Positions 12,734-23,499 of a stretch of DNA of 64,000 nt are shown in pieces. The stretch's first letter is position 1. The number at the start of each line of letters is the position of its first letter. The stretch is taken from assembly GCA_028673005.1 (NCBI GenBank), contig CM054118.1:6288410-6352409 (forward strand), read 5' to 3'. Below the pieces are notes generated by a model. It saw nothing but the letters and a program-made list of their open reading frames with translations, was not told the DNA's origin and did not search any database. Source of the DNA: Tanypteryx hageni (Eukaryota > Arthropoda > Insecta > Odonata > Petaluridae). Position numbers and translations under genes: made by a program.

Positions 12734-12800
12734 TGACGTCATTTTTACAGCCAATCGAAGCGGAGAACAGGCAGCTAGCAGACGAATTTCAGCAGCCAAT
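12734..12800. promoter_or_regulatory. CRE palindrome and two CCAAT boxes in the left TIR region
   Basis: A perfect TGACGTCA lies at 12734-12741, followed by CCAAT at 12751-12755 and 12796-12800. The clustering is promoter-like, and the right TIR carries a corresponding CCAAT box on the other strand. No transcript from this side could be assigned, so this may be promoter sequence duplicated as part of the TIR. Confidence 0.35.
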
Positions 12801-12982
12801 GGCAGCTTCGTACAGACGGCGAGCGCAATTTTCAAAAATCATACACCAATTTAGTTTTATTCATTATTTTTCAATAAATGACGCTAATTTTTTTATTTAG
12901 CAAATCAAACCTTTTTACGAATAACGTAATCAGAGGAGTAATGGGTGAGAATAGAAAGAATAATAATTTAAATTTAAATAGT

Positions 12983-12988
12983 TTTATT
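12983..12988 (-). terminator. Polyadenylation signal for the THAP gene
   Basis: TTTATT on the plus strand is AATAAA on the minus strand. It lies about 315 bp past the stop codon of the THAP reading frame and inside the TIR element. Cleavage-site context was not assessed further. Confidence 0.4.
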
Positions 12989-13302
12989 GCAGAACAAATA
13001 TTGTACATATTTACATATAACAGATATTAAATGGAATTGAACCACATAGATCAATTATTGTTCAATAAATATAGGAAACATGCACACATTGAAAAAATAA
13101 TACAGTAGAATGTTTGTAACAGACGAAAGAATAATTAACATATGAAAGCTGCAGAAGCCAGCCACCAGACAAACATCATAATAATAATAAAGAAACAAGT
13201 CATGCCAAAGTATGAACAGAAGTGACTTTTGCCAGTCTCAATGAATCAATAAGCATAGGAATCAAAGCAAATGTTGATTGAAATAGCAATGAAACATTCA
13301 AG

Positions 13303-14378
13303 TTAGTCACCAACCATTAAGTATATGAAGTATTTTACCACTAACGCACACACACATTGACAGGGGGTGAAATGATGTTCGCACAAATATGCCCTTTTGT
13401 TCAGTGTCATAATGGGCATATCAAATAAAGCGGGGTTCCCTGCCCTTGCAACCCATTCTCGGCACCTGGAATGATAACATTACAGAATTATTAACAATTC
13501 AACATATGCATCAAATACAACTTTGCTCCTAAAGAGCCTAAAGTGAAGATATGCATCACATGAAAACAAGACATAGTGAAGTATCTCGTTAAATGGTTAC
13601 TATTATTAAAGTTGAAAATGCTGAGATACATATCTAACTACAGTAATAACTCGATATGCGAATAATCTGTACACTAAATAAGTGACCTTTTTACTACAGG
13701 TAGTCCACGATATACTCGCCGTATCTCGAAACGAGAGGTTTCAAGTTAAAAATTGCAATCCCATTACAATAATAATTGTTATTCATCCCAGGACATATAC
13801 ATATATGTATAGGATGTCAAATTGGCTGTACTTATTATGCAATAGATATAAGGCCACAGCCTTTCTTAGGAATAAACAAACACATCCGAGAGAACGTTCT
13901 CAGCCACTTATTAAAGGATCAAAAATAGCAACTAAGCTGAGTTGGGCGGTAGAACAAGGTTCGTGTGTTCCAAATTGCAATCTGGATATAATTTCACATA
14001 CGTAAACACAACCATAGTAAGATTAATCTCAAAAAGAAACGTAACTCATTCTTTATTTTTCTCGGTACGTAATATTATTACACAATATGTAGTACCGTAG
14101 GTAATAAAATACAGAAATACATTAATTAATCGATATATTGTTTCAATACTCGAAAGCAACTCACGGAGCGCTTCTACTTCGTATATCGAGGTATTACTGC
14201 ATACAATTCTGTCGACTTACAAAAATATTTTTACAAATATAGCTAATAGTACTTACGTAGATTCCGTGCGAGGAAACGAATGTAATTTCAACTTTAGATC
14301 TCCGGTCGTTCCCCTCGTATGATTGCAGTTTAGTGCGTAGCACTTACGTGAACGCACCATCTTCTCTGGTTGATTCAT
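13303..14378 (-). CDS. THAP-type zinc finger mini-protein, two coding exons (94 aa)
   Basis: Coding parts are 14378-14257 and 13465-13303, joined across an intron with donor GTAAGT (14256-14251) and acceptor TTCCAG. Phase is kept exactly (122 + 163 nt = 95 codons including stop). The spliced protein has the THAP C2CH signature: C13-x4-C18, then HSFP at residues 33-36, W45, then C69-x2-H72 followed by F73; the 50-residue spacing C18-C69 fits the family. THAP domains are sequence-specific DNA-binding modules. The product is essentially a lone THAP domain: the usual AVPTxF-like box is missing and the last 21 residues (Cys/Val-rich) are unlike the family, so exon 3 may read into what was once intron. 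A second in-frame ATG at 14360 is equally plausible as start. It could be a relic or derivative of a P- or Kolobok-type transposase, or a captured host THAP gene. The domain call is strong; whether the gene is active is not known. Confidence 0.75.
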
Positions 14379-14387
14379 TTTTGCAAG

Positions 14388-14700
14388 CTAGTGGAAACGT
14401 TGCAACGTAGAGAAAATAACTTAATTAACACACACAGAGAGTCACATGTATCACCAGCATATATGAAGTTGTTAACCATTCATTCATATACTCCTCTATA
14501 GTCAAAACATCCTTACCTGTACTAAAAAATAACACTTTCCCAAGATTTCCCGTAATGGCGGATAAACTTTCAGTTACACGGTTACGCAGTTACCTAGTTC
14601 AACAGTCACAACTTCTCAACATGATCACATGATCACTTCAAATTCTGCTTGGCGCTCACTCATTGGCTGTCTTACCATTCAAATTAGAGCGACGACAGCG
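14388..14700 (-). promoter_or_regulatory. 5' region of THAP gene: CCAAT promoter, non-coding exon, intron
   Basis: Reading the minus strand, a CCAAT box (plus ATTGG 14662-14666) precedes a GC-richer stretch. A donor CAG|GTAAGG sits at 14517/14516 and an acceptor CCACTAG at 14388, just 9 bases before the ATG at 14378. This predicts a non-coding first exon ending at 14517 and a 129-bp intron. No TATA box is evident. The start of transcription is inferred, not seen. Confidence 0.45.
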
Positions 14701-14769
14701 CTCAACCTTTCGCTTTCACGGTGCCTGCACCAACGTGATGTATCTGACGAGAACCAAATCGCCCCATAA

Positions 14770-14840
14770 GAGTTCCCTCCCCCTGCCGGTGTTGCAGTCG
14801 GCTTCCTCAGGTTACCTTAGGATGCCGGCTGCAACGCCGG
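14770..14840. repeat. 55-bp imperfect palindrome inside the right TIR
   Basis: Two 26-base arms, beginning CCGGTGTTGCAGTCGGCTTC and ending GCCGGCTGCAACGCCGG, flank a TTA centre with about four mismatches. The left TIR has only a short join (GCCGGTGTCAGG) at the equivalent place, as if the hairpin had been deleted there or gained here. Confidence 0.7.
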
Positions 14841-15053
14841 CAAAACGTCGTCTTAAAACAGCCGAACAACGCGGTGCACCCGAAAGCCATGCAGCCTACA
14901 GCAGAACGTCGCAAAAGACTTTGCACCAAACTAATTTAATATTTCGTTCGAATGTGTTTATAATATTTTATAACGCTAAATTATGAAATTTGGGAGCACA
15001 AAAAGCAACATATCCGCGGTGATTTTAAAGCTATTAAATCCAATACATATATG

Positions 15054-15490
15054 CAGTGCTGTAGTCGTAAAATAGCAGAGGGTATGCCGTATATGGAAAT
15101 AAAACTTTGAGGGAGGGGGTCTTACCCCATTTTTTTTAAAGAGAAAAGTACATGACTATAATGTTAGATGGCAGAAGAAAACGTATGAGCTTACTTTGAA
15201 TTTCCTTGAACGTTTTATTTAAATTATATTTTAGTGATTTATATAAAAAACAAGAAGTGCAGTATATATTTTCAATCTGATAGAAACAAATGTAGTATTA
15301 GCATATTGGTATTAAACCTGTGGGCTGAAGATTTTCAAGGGTTGCAGGTGCAGCTTCAATATTTGGGGCCACGAAAAAAGGAAGAATTAGCAGTTTTTTT
15401 TAAATCAACCTGTATAACTTCTCATAAGGCCAGGGTATACGCTATTTGTTTGAAAAAAGCAGAGGGTATACGGAGTATACTACAGCACTG
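15054..15490. mobile_element. hAT-type MITE (437 bp)
   Basis: Ends CAGTGCTGTAGT and ACTACAGCACTG are perfect 12-bp inverted repeats. Flanking 8-mers CATATATG (15046-15053) and TATATATG (15491-15498) match at 7 of 8 positions. A GCAGAGGGTAT phrase occurs near both ends in direct orientation. The frame at 15234-15512 crosses the right end and is unlikely to be a gene. Confidence 0.7.
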
Positions 15491-15499
15491 TATATATGT

Positions 15500-17849
15500 A
15501 AATATTAAATAAATGATTAAATGGAATGTAGGCATCATAAGTTCCGTTTGGATCATCTTGTTTGATTATCTCGACTTAAAAATCAAATCATACTCGAAGC
15601 ATTATTTATTTTATTAATACTTTTCCACATTACCTTTTTCCTTCACAAATTGCTTGGATAAGTGATAGAAAATCGATCCCTTTGTTTCCTGTTCAGCTCT
15701 TGTACTGTCAATAAGAAATCTCGGGCGATTGCCGTAAACCAGCCTTAACAAACCGCGAGTTTGGCCACCTATCCAAAAGGCAACAGAAAAAACAACAAAA
15801 AAATGAGGACTCCAGACGCTTCGAAGTTACCGAGCGGTGGATCTCGACAGAGGCTGCGGCACTAAAATATGAATATAAAGCGAGGAAAACCGAACTGAAA
15901 AAAAACCCAATACCCTTAGCTCCAACGTTTTGGCTCAGACGGAGCCACAAACCCCTCACTTTACGGCGGCCTCCGGAGGTCCAAATCCCCCACCGGATAA
16001 CCGAGGCGGGACCGCAACCCAATCCAAACACACCGTCGCCACCTTTATCCGGAGGAGAGGCGTATGGAAAAAAAGAACGGCGAGACCCGAGGGATTCGAG
16101 GCAATGAAGCTTAAAAGAATGCCGTGCGGGCGGACGGCTTGTAATTTTTCCAGTTTTAGGCAGGATTCGGAGAATTTCGAGCTGAAAATTAAAGAGAAAC
16201 TCTGATCCAAGGGGATCACGGAGCGAGCGATATTATTAAAGATTTTAAAGGAAGTTTGGTTTGCATCGCGTGCTTGGAGAGATATATTTATTTTGCGTAG
16301 CATTCACCATTGGTCGTTAGCTGCGCTCTGTGCTTCCTTTTAACGCTTTTCTATAACCACTTATGTTTCCACTTATCCTATCCGTACGGAAAACTTTGAA
16401 GCTACGAAGAGAGCTGAGAAGCTGACATTTTCCGTATAGTTTTGGCTTGTAAAAGAAATAAACGCTATTGATTTTGGATTCAGACCGTCTCTTCGTTACC
16501 ATTTTTTAGTTTAATTGATTTTAAGTGCGTCGGCTGCCATGTTCATTTTGCTCCGCCATCAACTGGGCAAGCACGGACAGAAGGGAGGAGCGAAACCCGG
16601 CGCCGGCATTGGCTTACTCCTCACAAAAAGCAGCAAGTGGGCCAACTGCTTATACGTATTCATTGCATATCACAATTAGAATCAAGACTTCAAATCATTA
16701 CATTAACATAAAATATACAAAAAATTCAAAAAAGATACACTTATCTGAAATCTCCAACTTCTGGTACCAAATTAATGATTAATATTATTATAAATTCCAC
16801 ACAACGTCATATGAATTTAATTCCCCATTAACCGGATATAGAATGACCGGAATTTCGATCAACCGGCATAAGGATTAACCTTAAATTTTAAAACTTGTTT
16901 TACAACTTGAAAGATTTTAATGCTGCACTACGCGCGCACGTATGCACGGCATTTACTTGTCCTGTACTTGATATGTGTTAATGTATGCTATGAACAACAA
17001 CGTTAGGTTATACTTATTAAAATTTGTTTTCCTTGCTTCTTAAGAATACTTATTTTTTATTTGTATGCACTGTGGTGCATGTAAATATGCACGATGATTA
17101 ATTGCGACATTTAATTAACCTGAATGGGCTCGCTACCGTGACGTCCCACGGAAAATAAATTACTATAGGTGTATACAAAGATAAATAAAATAAATAAAAA
17201 TAAAATTTTTAAGTCAATAACTTTTATAAGGCGCACAAAAAGTGTAAAAATTAAAATATAATAATTTTGTTATTAATAACTTATATTAAACGCAGTGAAT
17301 GAAAAAAAAATAATTGAAATTATTGAATTAATAGAGATATTGAATACATAAAAGTTATGTTGCAATTCTAATAATTAGTTCAGATGTCTTAAAGATTGCT
17401 AAACATAAGTTTTATACAGGGTGTTTCTCGACCGGTCTGCCATACTTCAGAAGGTGATTCGGGAGGTAAGTTTGAGTAAAAAAAGTTAACACAACATTGG
17501 TTCTATATCCAACCGTTGAGGAGCTACGGACGTTTTAAGATTAGCAACGCTATAATGGCAACAAAGGTGATGGTTTGAGTTACATTATAATCACCGTTGA
17601 TTGTTGTTGTTTCTTGCCTCCCTTGCTCCTGATCAATGCTCAGAGTTACACGAGACACTGTTTCGATAAGTTGAAAATCGTAATTTCGTTTTGCGTTTTA
17701 TTACAAATGAATCCCAGTGAATATGCCGATATCCATTACATTTATGGATTCTGTTCCGATAACAGCAGCGCAGCATTTGAATAAAACGGTTCGGATAACG
17801 CGTACGATATTCTTCAACTGGTGTCCTGCTGTTAACATCACATAATCCT
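15500..17849. other. No gene supported; CpG-richer stretch 15.7-16.3 kb and a repeat end near 17.4 kb
   Basis: Overlapping open frames on both strands at 15.7-16.3 kb reflect a CpG-rich, stop-poor composition rather than a recognisable protein. Near 17415 the phrase ACAGGGTGTTTCTCGACCGG resembles the start of many arthropod interspersed repeats, but its other end was not found. 16.8-17.4 kb is very AT-rich. Confidence 0.3.
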
Positions 17850-18965
17850 TATACGAGTGGTCGGTACTTGCATACTGCAAGTGCTTCAAAAAACCACCAT
17901 ACAACAAGATATAAACTCCATAAACCAACTCAATGTCCGGGGCAACAGCACTTTAGTCACCTAGACGTATTAAATATTGAATTCCATGAGTAATAGCAGT
18001 ATATTTATAATATTTCGTGAAATTAAGGCAAGTATCCGTAATTTCCAAATTCTCTGGCAATCGGCTCGTGTTCAAGTTTTCGTATTTCAAGTTTCGTGAC
18101 TCAGATCGCACTGCACGAGCAATAAGAATAATCATCATTAAGACAATACCCAATAAATTATATTTATGGAAAAATTATGATTAAACAATGGGAAAATGTT
18201 TCAACGAAAGTCTGTAGAAAATTAAATTTGCTACATCTTTTATTCTGATACATTTTTTACATTTATCAAATATTAAAGGAAATATTTCAAAATAACCGAT
18301 GAGTGACAAAGAGTAACACCCACTTCCGGTTGACCGATTCTTACCAAACTCGAATCAATTCTTGTGACTTATAAAAATGTTAAATATAAAATTTTGTGTT
18401 GGTATGATTAATAGTTTTTGAGTTAGAGCGCACACAAAAAAGCTATCACATACGCACGCACGCACTCCCACACACGCACCCACACACACGCACCCACACA
18501 CATTCACACACCCACACACGCACCCACCCACACACGCACCCACACACGCACACACACACACTGAGACATTATCGAGAAAGTGGTGAAAAGCTGTTTAGGG
18601 GACCTCAAAACGTGTATTTCCGTTGAAATCACGGTCAATTTTTTTCATGAAGACAATACTTTCCCCTATACTACGTATAGGGAAATCGGGAAAAAGGTAT
18701 GATGGAATTATATTTAGCAATACAAAAGAGCTAAAATTTCTCAAAAAAACTACGAAACACAACATTAAAATACTTTTCATGTTTTAGCGTCACCGCTACC
18801 AGGGTTGCTTCTCCTATTTTGATCCCTTATATGGCCCTGGAGAAAACAAACCAACCTATTCGCTCCTTCCTATAGTCGATAACCCAAATTTAATTGCCAT
18901 GTTTGTTCTTTCAGTAGTACGTGAGAATTGCAATTATCTATGATACCCTCAATTACGGTGCGTGT
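17850..18965 (-). mobile_element. Helitron-like repeat (family H), copy 3, partial and interrupted
   Basis: On the minus strand this carries the family 3' end: a hairpin-forming CTTGCAGTATGCAAG followed by ACCGACCACTC. Upstream are the GATCTGAGTCACGAAAC segment and the AGTACTACTGAAAG-like region shared with the copies at 20.4-23.4 kb. Only the 3' part is present. A family Q repeat splits it between about 18175 and 18690. Confidence 0.6.
18175..18690 (-). repeat. 0.8-kb repeat (family Q), copy C, nested in a Helitron-like copy, with CA-rich expansion
   Basis: Reverse orientation relative to copies A and B, with the same landmark order. The GT-rich part of the consensus has expanded into an imperfect (CACG/CACC)n tract at about 18445-18560, which produces a spurious Cys/Val-rich minus-strand frame. 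It lies inside family H sequence, so it inserted later. Confidence 0.6.
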
Positions 18966-20027
18966 TTAGGAAAGAGTAAAATCTCACATAATATCGGAAG
19001 ATATTATTCTTTTTTCACTCCTATTTGAAATTCGGTTCGAAATATTTGCTGTATTATCATTTAAAGAAATCTATTGAAAATTACGTGACCTATATTTAGT
19101 TTTATGAATTCCCACCATTTGGCAATGGCGCATGATTCTATAGTATAACATTTTTCCTATACAAATGCTACGTCTTCTTCCTCAATTTCTGCTCATTCCC
19201 ATTCTCTTTTCCTTCCTTCCCTCTAATTACTTAATAGATTCAGTAAAAATGTTATACCCACATATAAAAGTCTGACCCGTGTTAAAGCACTAAATTGGGA
19301 CTTTCATCATGAGGCCAAGAATAGAGTTCAACAATTGGGAAAACAGTGGCCTAATATAATCAAAATGCGCGAAAACGTGAAAAATCGTATTAAAACGTAA
19401 TTTTGGAGATTTACGAATGAGATTTAAATTCTTCTCTTCGCATAACTAAGTTAAATACCTCATCCTTGAAATATTTTCAAATGTAAACAAAAAAGGTCTG
19501 CATGTTAAGGAATGGCTTTTTGCGTGATTCATATATACGATGCAAATTTATAACTCTGGTTAATAATAAGATGCACTGCAATAAAACTATGAAAATAACT
19601 ATAAAAATAGGTAACTTCCAAAAATTTCAATAGGAAGTTAACTGAAAATAAATTAATGAAAAACACAATTTTAACTATAAATAATTCGGGCGTCTTGTCT
19701 CTCTCGTACTAAAGCATTCAAAACACACTTTTCTTACGCATATAGTATGAGGGCGACAATACAATCTCGAGGTTTAACAATGACACTGTCGGAAAACCAA
19801 CATATCTTTAAAAAGCTAAACATTTTCCGATAAATGTGATTTAAACGTATAATTTGAGCGATTTGGAACCGAAGGCAAAAGTCGACGATAAGATTAAGAA
19901 TATGTTTAATTTTCTTTAAAATGTTCCAGGTACAAAGATCGTAGCTCAATTATTTATAATTTAATTTTGCAAAAGAAGAAAAGCCTGCAAGTGAAATAAA
20001 TGTATTTTTAAGTGTTCTTTTATGAGG
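18966..20027. other. No gene seen
   Basis: AT-rich sequence with only short chance frames and no repeat partner noticed in this window. Confidence 0.3.
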
Positions 20028-20266
20028 ATTTCTATAGAGCGTTCCGGCGGACCAAGAGGAATAAGGATATTATGTATATTATATATATCTCTGTAGCTGA
20101 TGAAGGAATAATTCCGAAAGCTTCTACGTTTGTGATGTTTCTGTGTTTTAGTGTTCTTTTACGTGTGTCGCTTCGACATCCCCGGGACCTCGCCAACCTG
20201 AAGTCGTCCGATTGGTGAGTGTTCACTGGGTTTCCTCATTCCAACACCTTGTTGACATCCATATAT
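20028..20266 (+). mobile_element. Penelope-like element terminal fragment
   Basis: From about 20090 to 20266 this matches the terminal repeat of the Penelope-like element at 36.2-39.4 kb: the TTCTGTGTTTTAGTG region, CGTGTGTCGCTTCGACATCC, then GATTGGTGAGTGTTCACTGG and CTTGTTGACATCC. No RT coding remains. It ends at a TA-rich tract, like the larger copy, and an RTE tail has inserted at that end. Confidence 0.75.
20093..20127 (+). ncRNA. Hammerhead ribozyme core in PLE terminal repeat
   Basis: In order: GTAG (20093-20096), CTGATGA (20097-20103), AGGAATAATTCC, GAAA (20116-20119), GCTT and CTAC (20124-20127). GTAG pairs with CTAC as helix I. GGAA pairs with TTCC as helix II. CTGATGA and GAAA are the invariant core, and cleavage would follow the second T of GCTT. 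Helix III is the 4-nt palindrome AGCT, which cannot fold on itself and implies a dimeric form. Hammerhead motifs with minimal helix III are known from Penelope-like elements. Activity is not shown. Confidence 0.7.
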
Positions 20267-20377
20267 CATCATCATCATCATAGGTAGTCTGTCCGTAGAC
20301 AGGTCCGTGATTATTCATGGTTAAACCTGGTTCTCCATATACTCCTATTTTCCGCTGTCCTCTTTATATCTTGATAA
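20267..20377 (-). mobile_element. Extremely 5'-truncated RTE LINE insertion (about 110 bp)
   Basis: Consists only of the (CAT)n tail and the last roughly 95 bp of the RTE element, in inverse orientation. By eye it is identical to the end of the intact copy at 42615-42715 over that length. It is flanked by ATCCATATAT at 20257-20266 and again at 20383-20392, a likely target duplication. The near-zero divergence implies recent mobilisation. Confidence 0.8.
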
Positions 20378-20402
20378 TATATATCCATATATATATATAT
20401 AC

Positions 20403-21940
20403 ACTATAGCTACTTTTGCCTCACTCACTCACTGACACAAAACTCGAAGGTACTTCTAGAAGAGCTAGAAATCTGAAATTTGGCATTTTGGTAGATCGAG
20501 TGACTCAGCTGACGAGAAAAATCTAAAATTACAAAAAGTTTATATTTAAGGGGTCTTTTTTACCCCAATGTTCCATTTCAATATCCCATAAAAGAGCATT
20601 GGATTCAGTGCAAGGCTTTCTAAAAATGCATTTTTAAATTATTTAAATTTGGTATATGAATTTGGGAAAAGAAGAGTTGTGTATCTGAAAGAACGGAGGT
20701 CTTATTTATTGGAAGCAGAATGCAAATACCTACCGAATTAGCGTAAATATTTGATTTTAATCGGGAAAAAAGTATACATTTTTCCTTTTTTCAACAATGA
20801 AAATCTTGAAATACTATGCCAACGACCTCAATGCTTTTAAAGGGATCTGATATTATAAGTTAAGATTCCAATGATTTAATGATTTTAATGGAAATTAATA
20901 ACGAATTACAGTTGAACTTCGATAACCCGAATCTCAAGGAAAAGTAATAATTATTCGAATCAAATGAAAATTAAAGTTATGGAAATATATTTTTAAATAG
21001 TTGTATGTATACAGTGGGAATTCTATAACTCGAATCTCAAAGGAAAACAAACATTATTCGAGTTATAGATAATTTGAGTAGCGGAATTATATTTTTTTCA
21101 TTTTCCTTTAATTGAATTAACATTAAGATTATTCCCATTAGCATATAAGTAAAGATTTTCTGATTTACAACATCATGCATATTACGAAAACATCATCACG
21201 AATATTTTATTCCGATAATGTATAAGATTGCGCTCTATCCAAAACAATAATTGCATCAAGCAATGTGATTTAGGGCGTCGGCTAATTGCAATTCTCACGT
21301 ACTACTGAAAGCACAAACATGAAGATTAAATTTGGGTCAACGACTGTAGGAAGGGGCGAATAGGTTTTGTTTTCTTCCAGGGCTATTAGAGGTTACAATA
21401 GGAGAAGCAACTCTGATAGCAGTGACGGTAAAACGTGAAAAGTATTTTATTGTTGTGTGTCGTAGTCTCTCGTGAATTTTAACTCATTTCAATTGTTAAA
21501 TATAATGGCGAAATACCTATTTCTCGATATTTTTTATCCAAATACGCGCTAAAGGCGTACATGATGATGACATAATCATAAAAGAAAATATGGTAATTTT
21601 TCCAGAAATTTAATGCATAGGATATTGTCATAATGATGATTATTCTTATTGTTCACGCAGTGCGATCTGAGTCACGAAACCTGAAATACGGAAACTTGTA
21701 CACGAGTCGATTGCCAGAGAATATAGAAATTACGGATAGTTGGCTTAATTTCACGGAAAATTATAAATATACTGCTATTATTCATAGAATTTATTATTTA
21801 ATACACATAGGCTCCACGTAACTGAAGTGCTTTTGCTCTGGAGATCACGTTGGTATATTTGCGATTTTAGATCTTGATGTATGGTGATTTTTTTAAAGCG
21901 CTTGCAGTATGCGAACACCGACTACTCCTATGTATAATAA
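20403..21940 (+). mobile_element. Helitron-like repeat (family H), copy 1
   Basis: Begins TATAGCTACTTTTGCCTCAC followed by TCACTCACT and ends with a hairpin GCTTGCAGTATGCG, then ACCGACTACTC. It is colinear along about 1.5 kb with the next copy, which starts immediately after it. Non-coding, with two internal segments rich in TAACTCGAATC. The 3' hairpin and short terminal tail are Helitron-like, but the CTRR end is not clear in this subfamily. Confidence 0.6.
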
Positions 21941-23430
21941 TATAGCTACTTGTGCTTCACTCACTCACTCATTCACACAAAACTCGGAGGTACTTCTAGA
22001 AGGGATGGAAATCTGAAATTAGATATGTTGGTAGGTCGAGTAACACAATGGACGAGAAAAATCGGAAATCATAAAAATGATTATATGTAAGGGGTCTTTT
22101 TAATCCAAATGTTGTATTTCAATACCCCATAAGAAAAGCTTGGGATTCAGTGCAAGGCTTTCTAAAAATGCATTTTAAAATTACTTTATTGAGATACGAA
22201 TTGGTGTAAAGAACAGTTGTGTATCTGAAAGAACGGAGTTCTTAACGTCTGAAAGCAAAATTCAAGTACCTACCGAATTAGCGTAAATATCTGATTTTAA
22301 TCGAAAATAAAGTGTGATTTTTTTTCTTTTCAACAATGGAAATATTTAAATACTATGGTAACGACCTTAATGCTTTTAAAGGGATTTGATATTACACGTT
22401 ACTTAATACTTTTAATGGAAATTGATGCCGTCATAATGAAATACACCGGAACTTCCATAACTCGAATCTAAACGGAAAGTAAAGATTATTCGAGTATTAG
22501 AAAACTCAACATATGGATATATATAACTCGAATCTCAAGGAAAGCAAAAATTATTTGAGTTGTCGATAATTCGAGTTATGTAAAAATATTTTTTTATTTT
22601 TCTTTAATGGAATTAGCATCAAGTTTATTCCCATAAGTATATAAATTAACCTATAATAATTTTCAATATCATGCATATTATGAAAACATCATTAATATTT
22701 TCTTCCGATAATATGTAAGATTTTACTGTATCAAAAACACTAATTGCATCGCGCACTGTGATTGACGGTATCATTGATAATTGTAAATATCACGAACTAC
22801 TGAAATCACAAACACGACGATTAAATTAGGGTTATTGAGTATAGGAAGGAACAAATACGTTTGTTTTTGTATGGGTCTATAAGAGATCACAATCGGAGAA
22901 GCAACCCTGATAACAGTGACGGTAAAACACGAGAAGTATTTTAATGTTGTGTTGCGTACTTTTTCTGTAAATTGTAACTCCTTCCAATTATTCAATATAA
23001 TGGCATCATTCCTATTTCTTGATGTTTTTATCCAAATACATTCTAAAAACATGGATGATGATGCTATAATGTTAACAGTAAATATACTAACTTTTCAATA
23101 AATTTAATATATAGGGTATTGTCTTAATGATGATTATTCTTATTGCTCATGTATGGCGATCTGAGTCACGAAGCTTGAAATATGAAAACTTGGACACTAG
23201 CCGATTGCCAGAGAATTTGGAAATTACGGTGAGTGAGCTTGATATCACAGAAAGTTATAAATATACCGCTATTACTCATACCCAAATCTGTGTTATTTCT
23301 AATATATATATATATATATGCTACACCTGGCTGAAGTGCTGTTGCCCTGGAAACCGCATTGGTTTCTTTACGAATTTAGATCTTAGTGTGTGGTGATTGT
23401 TTAGTGCTTGTCGTATGCAAGCACCGACAA

Positions 23431-23431
<1 letters not shown>
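21941..23431 (+). mobile_element. Helitron-like repeat (family H), copy 2, head-to-tail with copy 1
   Basis: Same start (TATAGCTACTTGTGCTTCAC), same internal order and same 3' hairpin (near 23406-23421, TGCTTGTCGTATGCAAGCA) as copy 1. The two copies abut in the same orientation. A long (TA)n tract follows the 3' end directly. Confidence 0.6.

Positions 23432-23433
<2 letters not shown>

Positions 23434-23497
<64 letters not shown>
23434..23497. repeat. (TA)n microsatellite
   Basis: About 64 bp of uninterrupted TA, beginning at the 3' end of a Helitron-like copy. Confidence 0.95.

Positions 23498-23499
<2 letters not shown>

Larger units (their letters stand above)
12567..14899. mobile_element. 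2.3-kb element with long terminal inverted repeats enclosing a THAP gene
   Basis: The left end reads GTAGGCAGCATGGCTTTCGG and the right end is its near-exact inverse. Similarity continues through GTTGTTCGGCTGTTTTAAGA, CGACGTTT, the AGGGGGAGGGAACTC block, CGTTGGTGCAGGCAC and a CCAAT-containing segment, so the TIRs span roughly 190-240 bp. The right arm has an extra 55-bp palindrome missing from the left arm. A 15-bp direct repeat (AATTTAATATTCCGT at 12554-12568; one mismatch at 14933-14947) touches the left end but lies 33 bp beyond the right end, so the exact target duplication is unresolved. P and Kolobok transposons also carry THAP domains; no transposase core is present. Confidence 0.75.

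Noticed and set aside
18355..18561. Cys/Val/Gly-rich minus-strand peptide
   Set aside because: Translation of an expanded (CACG/CACC)n tract inside an interspersed repeat.
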